From the NCBI RefSeq assembly GCF_046614675.1, contig NZ_JBKKJT010000004.1:1-64000 (forward strand): a DNA stretch of 64,000 nt. The letters are read 5' to 3'. Under the pieces are notes generated by a model. That model saw nothing but the letters and a program-made list of their open reading frames with translations, was not told the origin of the DNA and made no database searches. This document shows, in pieces, positions 63,113-64,000 of the stretch (position 1 is its first letter; each line of letters starts with the position of its first letter). Made by a program: the position numbers and the translations under genes. This DNA comes from Chryseobacterium cupriresistens. Lineage in GTDB: Bacteria; Bacteroidota; Bacteroidia; Flavobacteriales; Weeksellaceae.

Positions 63113-63167
63113 AACCTTATAGAACGACTGTTTATTTCAAATAAAGTTCTGAAAAAACCTAATCACT

Positions 63168-64000
63168 ATGAATAAAAATATCTCGAATTCAGATAAGATT
63201 TCTGAGAATCATATTCCCGGAATCAACCGTGTGGTGAAACTGGATATTGTGATTGAAGGCAAAATTATCAAACACTTCAAACATTTCCATCTGCAGCAAA
63301 GTGCCAGAAGACACCACAATTTTGAGCTGATCTTAGCTCATGATTCTCTCGGGGAAGCTCAAAACCATACCCTGGAACAGGCACGCCAGTTTTTGGGAAA
63401 ACGAATCACCATTGTTTTCAAATACAAAGATTACGAAAGTGAAAGCCCGGAAAGAACTTTTGTAGGAGTTATCACCAAAGCTGCATTCAGCCAGGAAAAA
63501 ATGAGCCTTGGAAATATTGTGCTGAGAGGCCAGAGTCCTACCATATTGATGGATGCAGCTCCCCATACTCAAAGTTTTGGAGGTGATCAGGCTGTGAATA
63601 CAGGAATTATTGCCAACAAAATACTTAAAGAAGCCCTGGGATCAGAGAAATTTGATTTCAGAGTAGATACACAGAATAAAAGCTATATCAATTATAGCTC
63701 ACAATATAATGAAACCCATTATAACTATCTTGCAAGAACAGCCGAAGCCTACGGAGAGCAGTTCTACTACGATGGCGAGGTGCTTCATTTCGGCAAACTT
63801 CCCCCTTCAGAAAAACCGATCCGGCTTGTATACGGAAGCAACGCAACAGATGTGCAGGTAGAACTCAATGCAGTTCATACCAATCCTGAATTTTTCGGTT
63901 ATAACAGCAGCAGCCATACCAAAATGGAAGGCTCTGAAAATAATATCAGACATTTGGGCGAAATACCCTCCAAAGCATATGAACTGAACAATAATATCTT
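63168..64000 (+). CDS. vgrG: Type VI secretion spike protein VgrG, partial
   Basis: An open frame of 277 codons running off the right edge without a stop, starting MNKNISNSDKISENHIPG. It has the Bacteroidota VgrG layout: an early strand-rich part (INRVVKLDIVIEGKIIKHFK), an HHNFELILAHDSL segment, RTFVGVITKAAFSQEKMS, and ARTAEAYGEQFYYDGEVLHF, the conserved region of the gp27-like domain (YLxRLAExYGExFYxDG in the family). The protein forms the tip of the T6SS tube. The gp5-like beta-helix and any C-terminal effector lie outside the window. Confidence 0.88.
   Translation, partial: MNKNISNSDKISENHIPGINRVVKLDIVIEGKIIKHFKHFHLQQSARRHHNFELILAHDSLGEAQNHTLEQARQFLGKRITIVFKYKDYESESPERTFVGVITKAAFSQEKMSLGNIVLRGQSPTILMDAAPHTQSFGGDQAVNTGIIANKILKEALGSEKFDFRVDTQNKSYINYSSQYNETHYNYLARTAEAYGEQFYYDGEVLHFGKLPPSEKPIRLVYGSNATDVQVELNAVHTNPEFFGYNSSSHTKMEGSENNIRHLGEIPSKAYELNNNI

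Overview
The window looks like a chromosomal segment of a Chryseobacterium-like flavobacterium (Bacteroidota). The basis is A+T-rich DNA, SusC/SusD pairs, flavobacterial promoters (-7 box TAnnTTTG, -33 TTG) instead of Shine-Dalgarno sites, an ISAon1-family element, a Bacteroidota-type T6SS tube protein (TssD), and protein sequences typical of that genus.

Layout. 0.3-6.7 kb: a lipoprotein and a TonB-dependent receptor (minus strand), divergent from a PhoB/PhoR-like two-component system. 6.8-15.7 kb: housekeeping and exported proteins (pRiA4b ORF-3-like protein, GH13 lipoprotein, GreA/B-like protein, a 24-residue-repeat protein, thymidylate synthase, M1 aminopeptidase, HMG-CoA synthase). 16.3-25.4 kb: two paralogous SusC/SusD pairs in tandem with matching promoters, separated by a decayed IS3-like remnant. 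25.5-29.9 kb: aldehyde/alcohol oxidation module (AraC regulator, aldehyde dehydrogenase, Zn alcohol dehydrogenase, DUF779). 29.9-38.7 kb: dicarboxylate symporter, CbpA/CbpM, a CBS-like PLP enzyme, a LolE-like permease, NamZ-like muramidase and a thioredoxin-like protein. Three perfect DnaA boxes next to an A+T-rich 7-bp tandem repeat lie at 34.1-34.2 kb. 38.9-48.7 kb: a LytS-type kinase and LytTR regulator flank a metalloprotease-SusC-SusD operon.

49-62 kb is an accessory island, visibly more A+T-rich than its surroundings. It lies between a broken NUMOD4 homing-endonuclease fragment and an ISAon1 element beside tRNA-Phe. It encodes a secreted-peptide system: a 63-residue double-glycine precursor, a CPBP membrane protease, a protein resembling HExxH-type peptide hydroxylases but carrying HQTGH, a TPR protein, a C39-peptidase ABC exporter and an HlyD adaptor. 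Divergent from these are a TPR-membrane-AraC regulator, a second 56-residue double-glycine peptide too short for usual ORF cut-offs, an S9 prolyl oligopeptidase and a lantibiotic-dehydratase N-terminus cut off by the insertion sequence. The two precursor promoters share a 13-bp sequence holding the palindrome GATTTATAAATC, placed at exactly the same distance (50.5 bp) from the -7 box. This suggests one regulator controls both peptides and is the most notable observation here.

62.6-64 kb: start of a T6SS locus (tssD, then vgrG running off the window). Start codons were revised where signal peptides, promoters or overlaps favoured a downstream start. No database search or computation was run; family assignments are from recognition of motifs.
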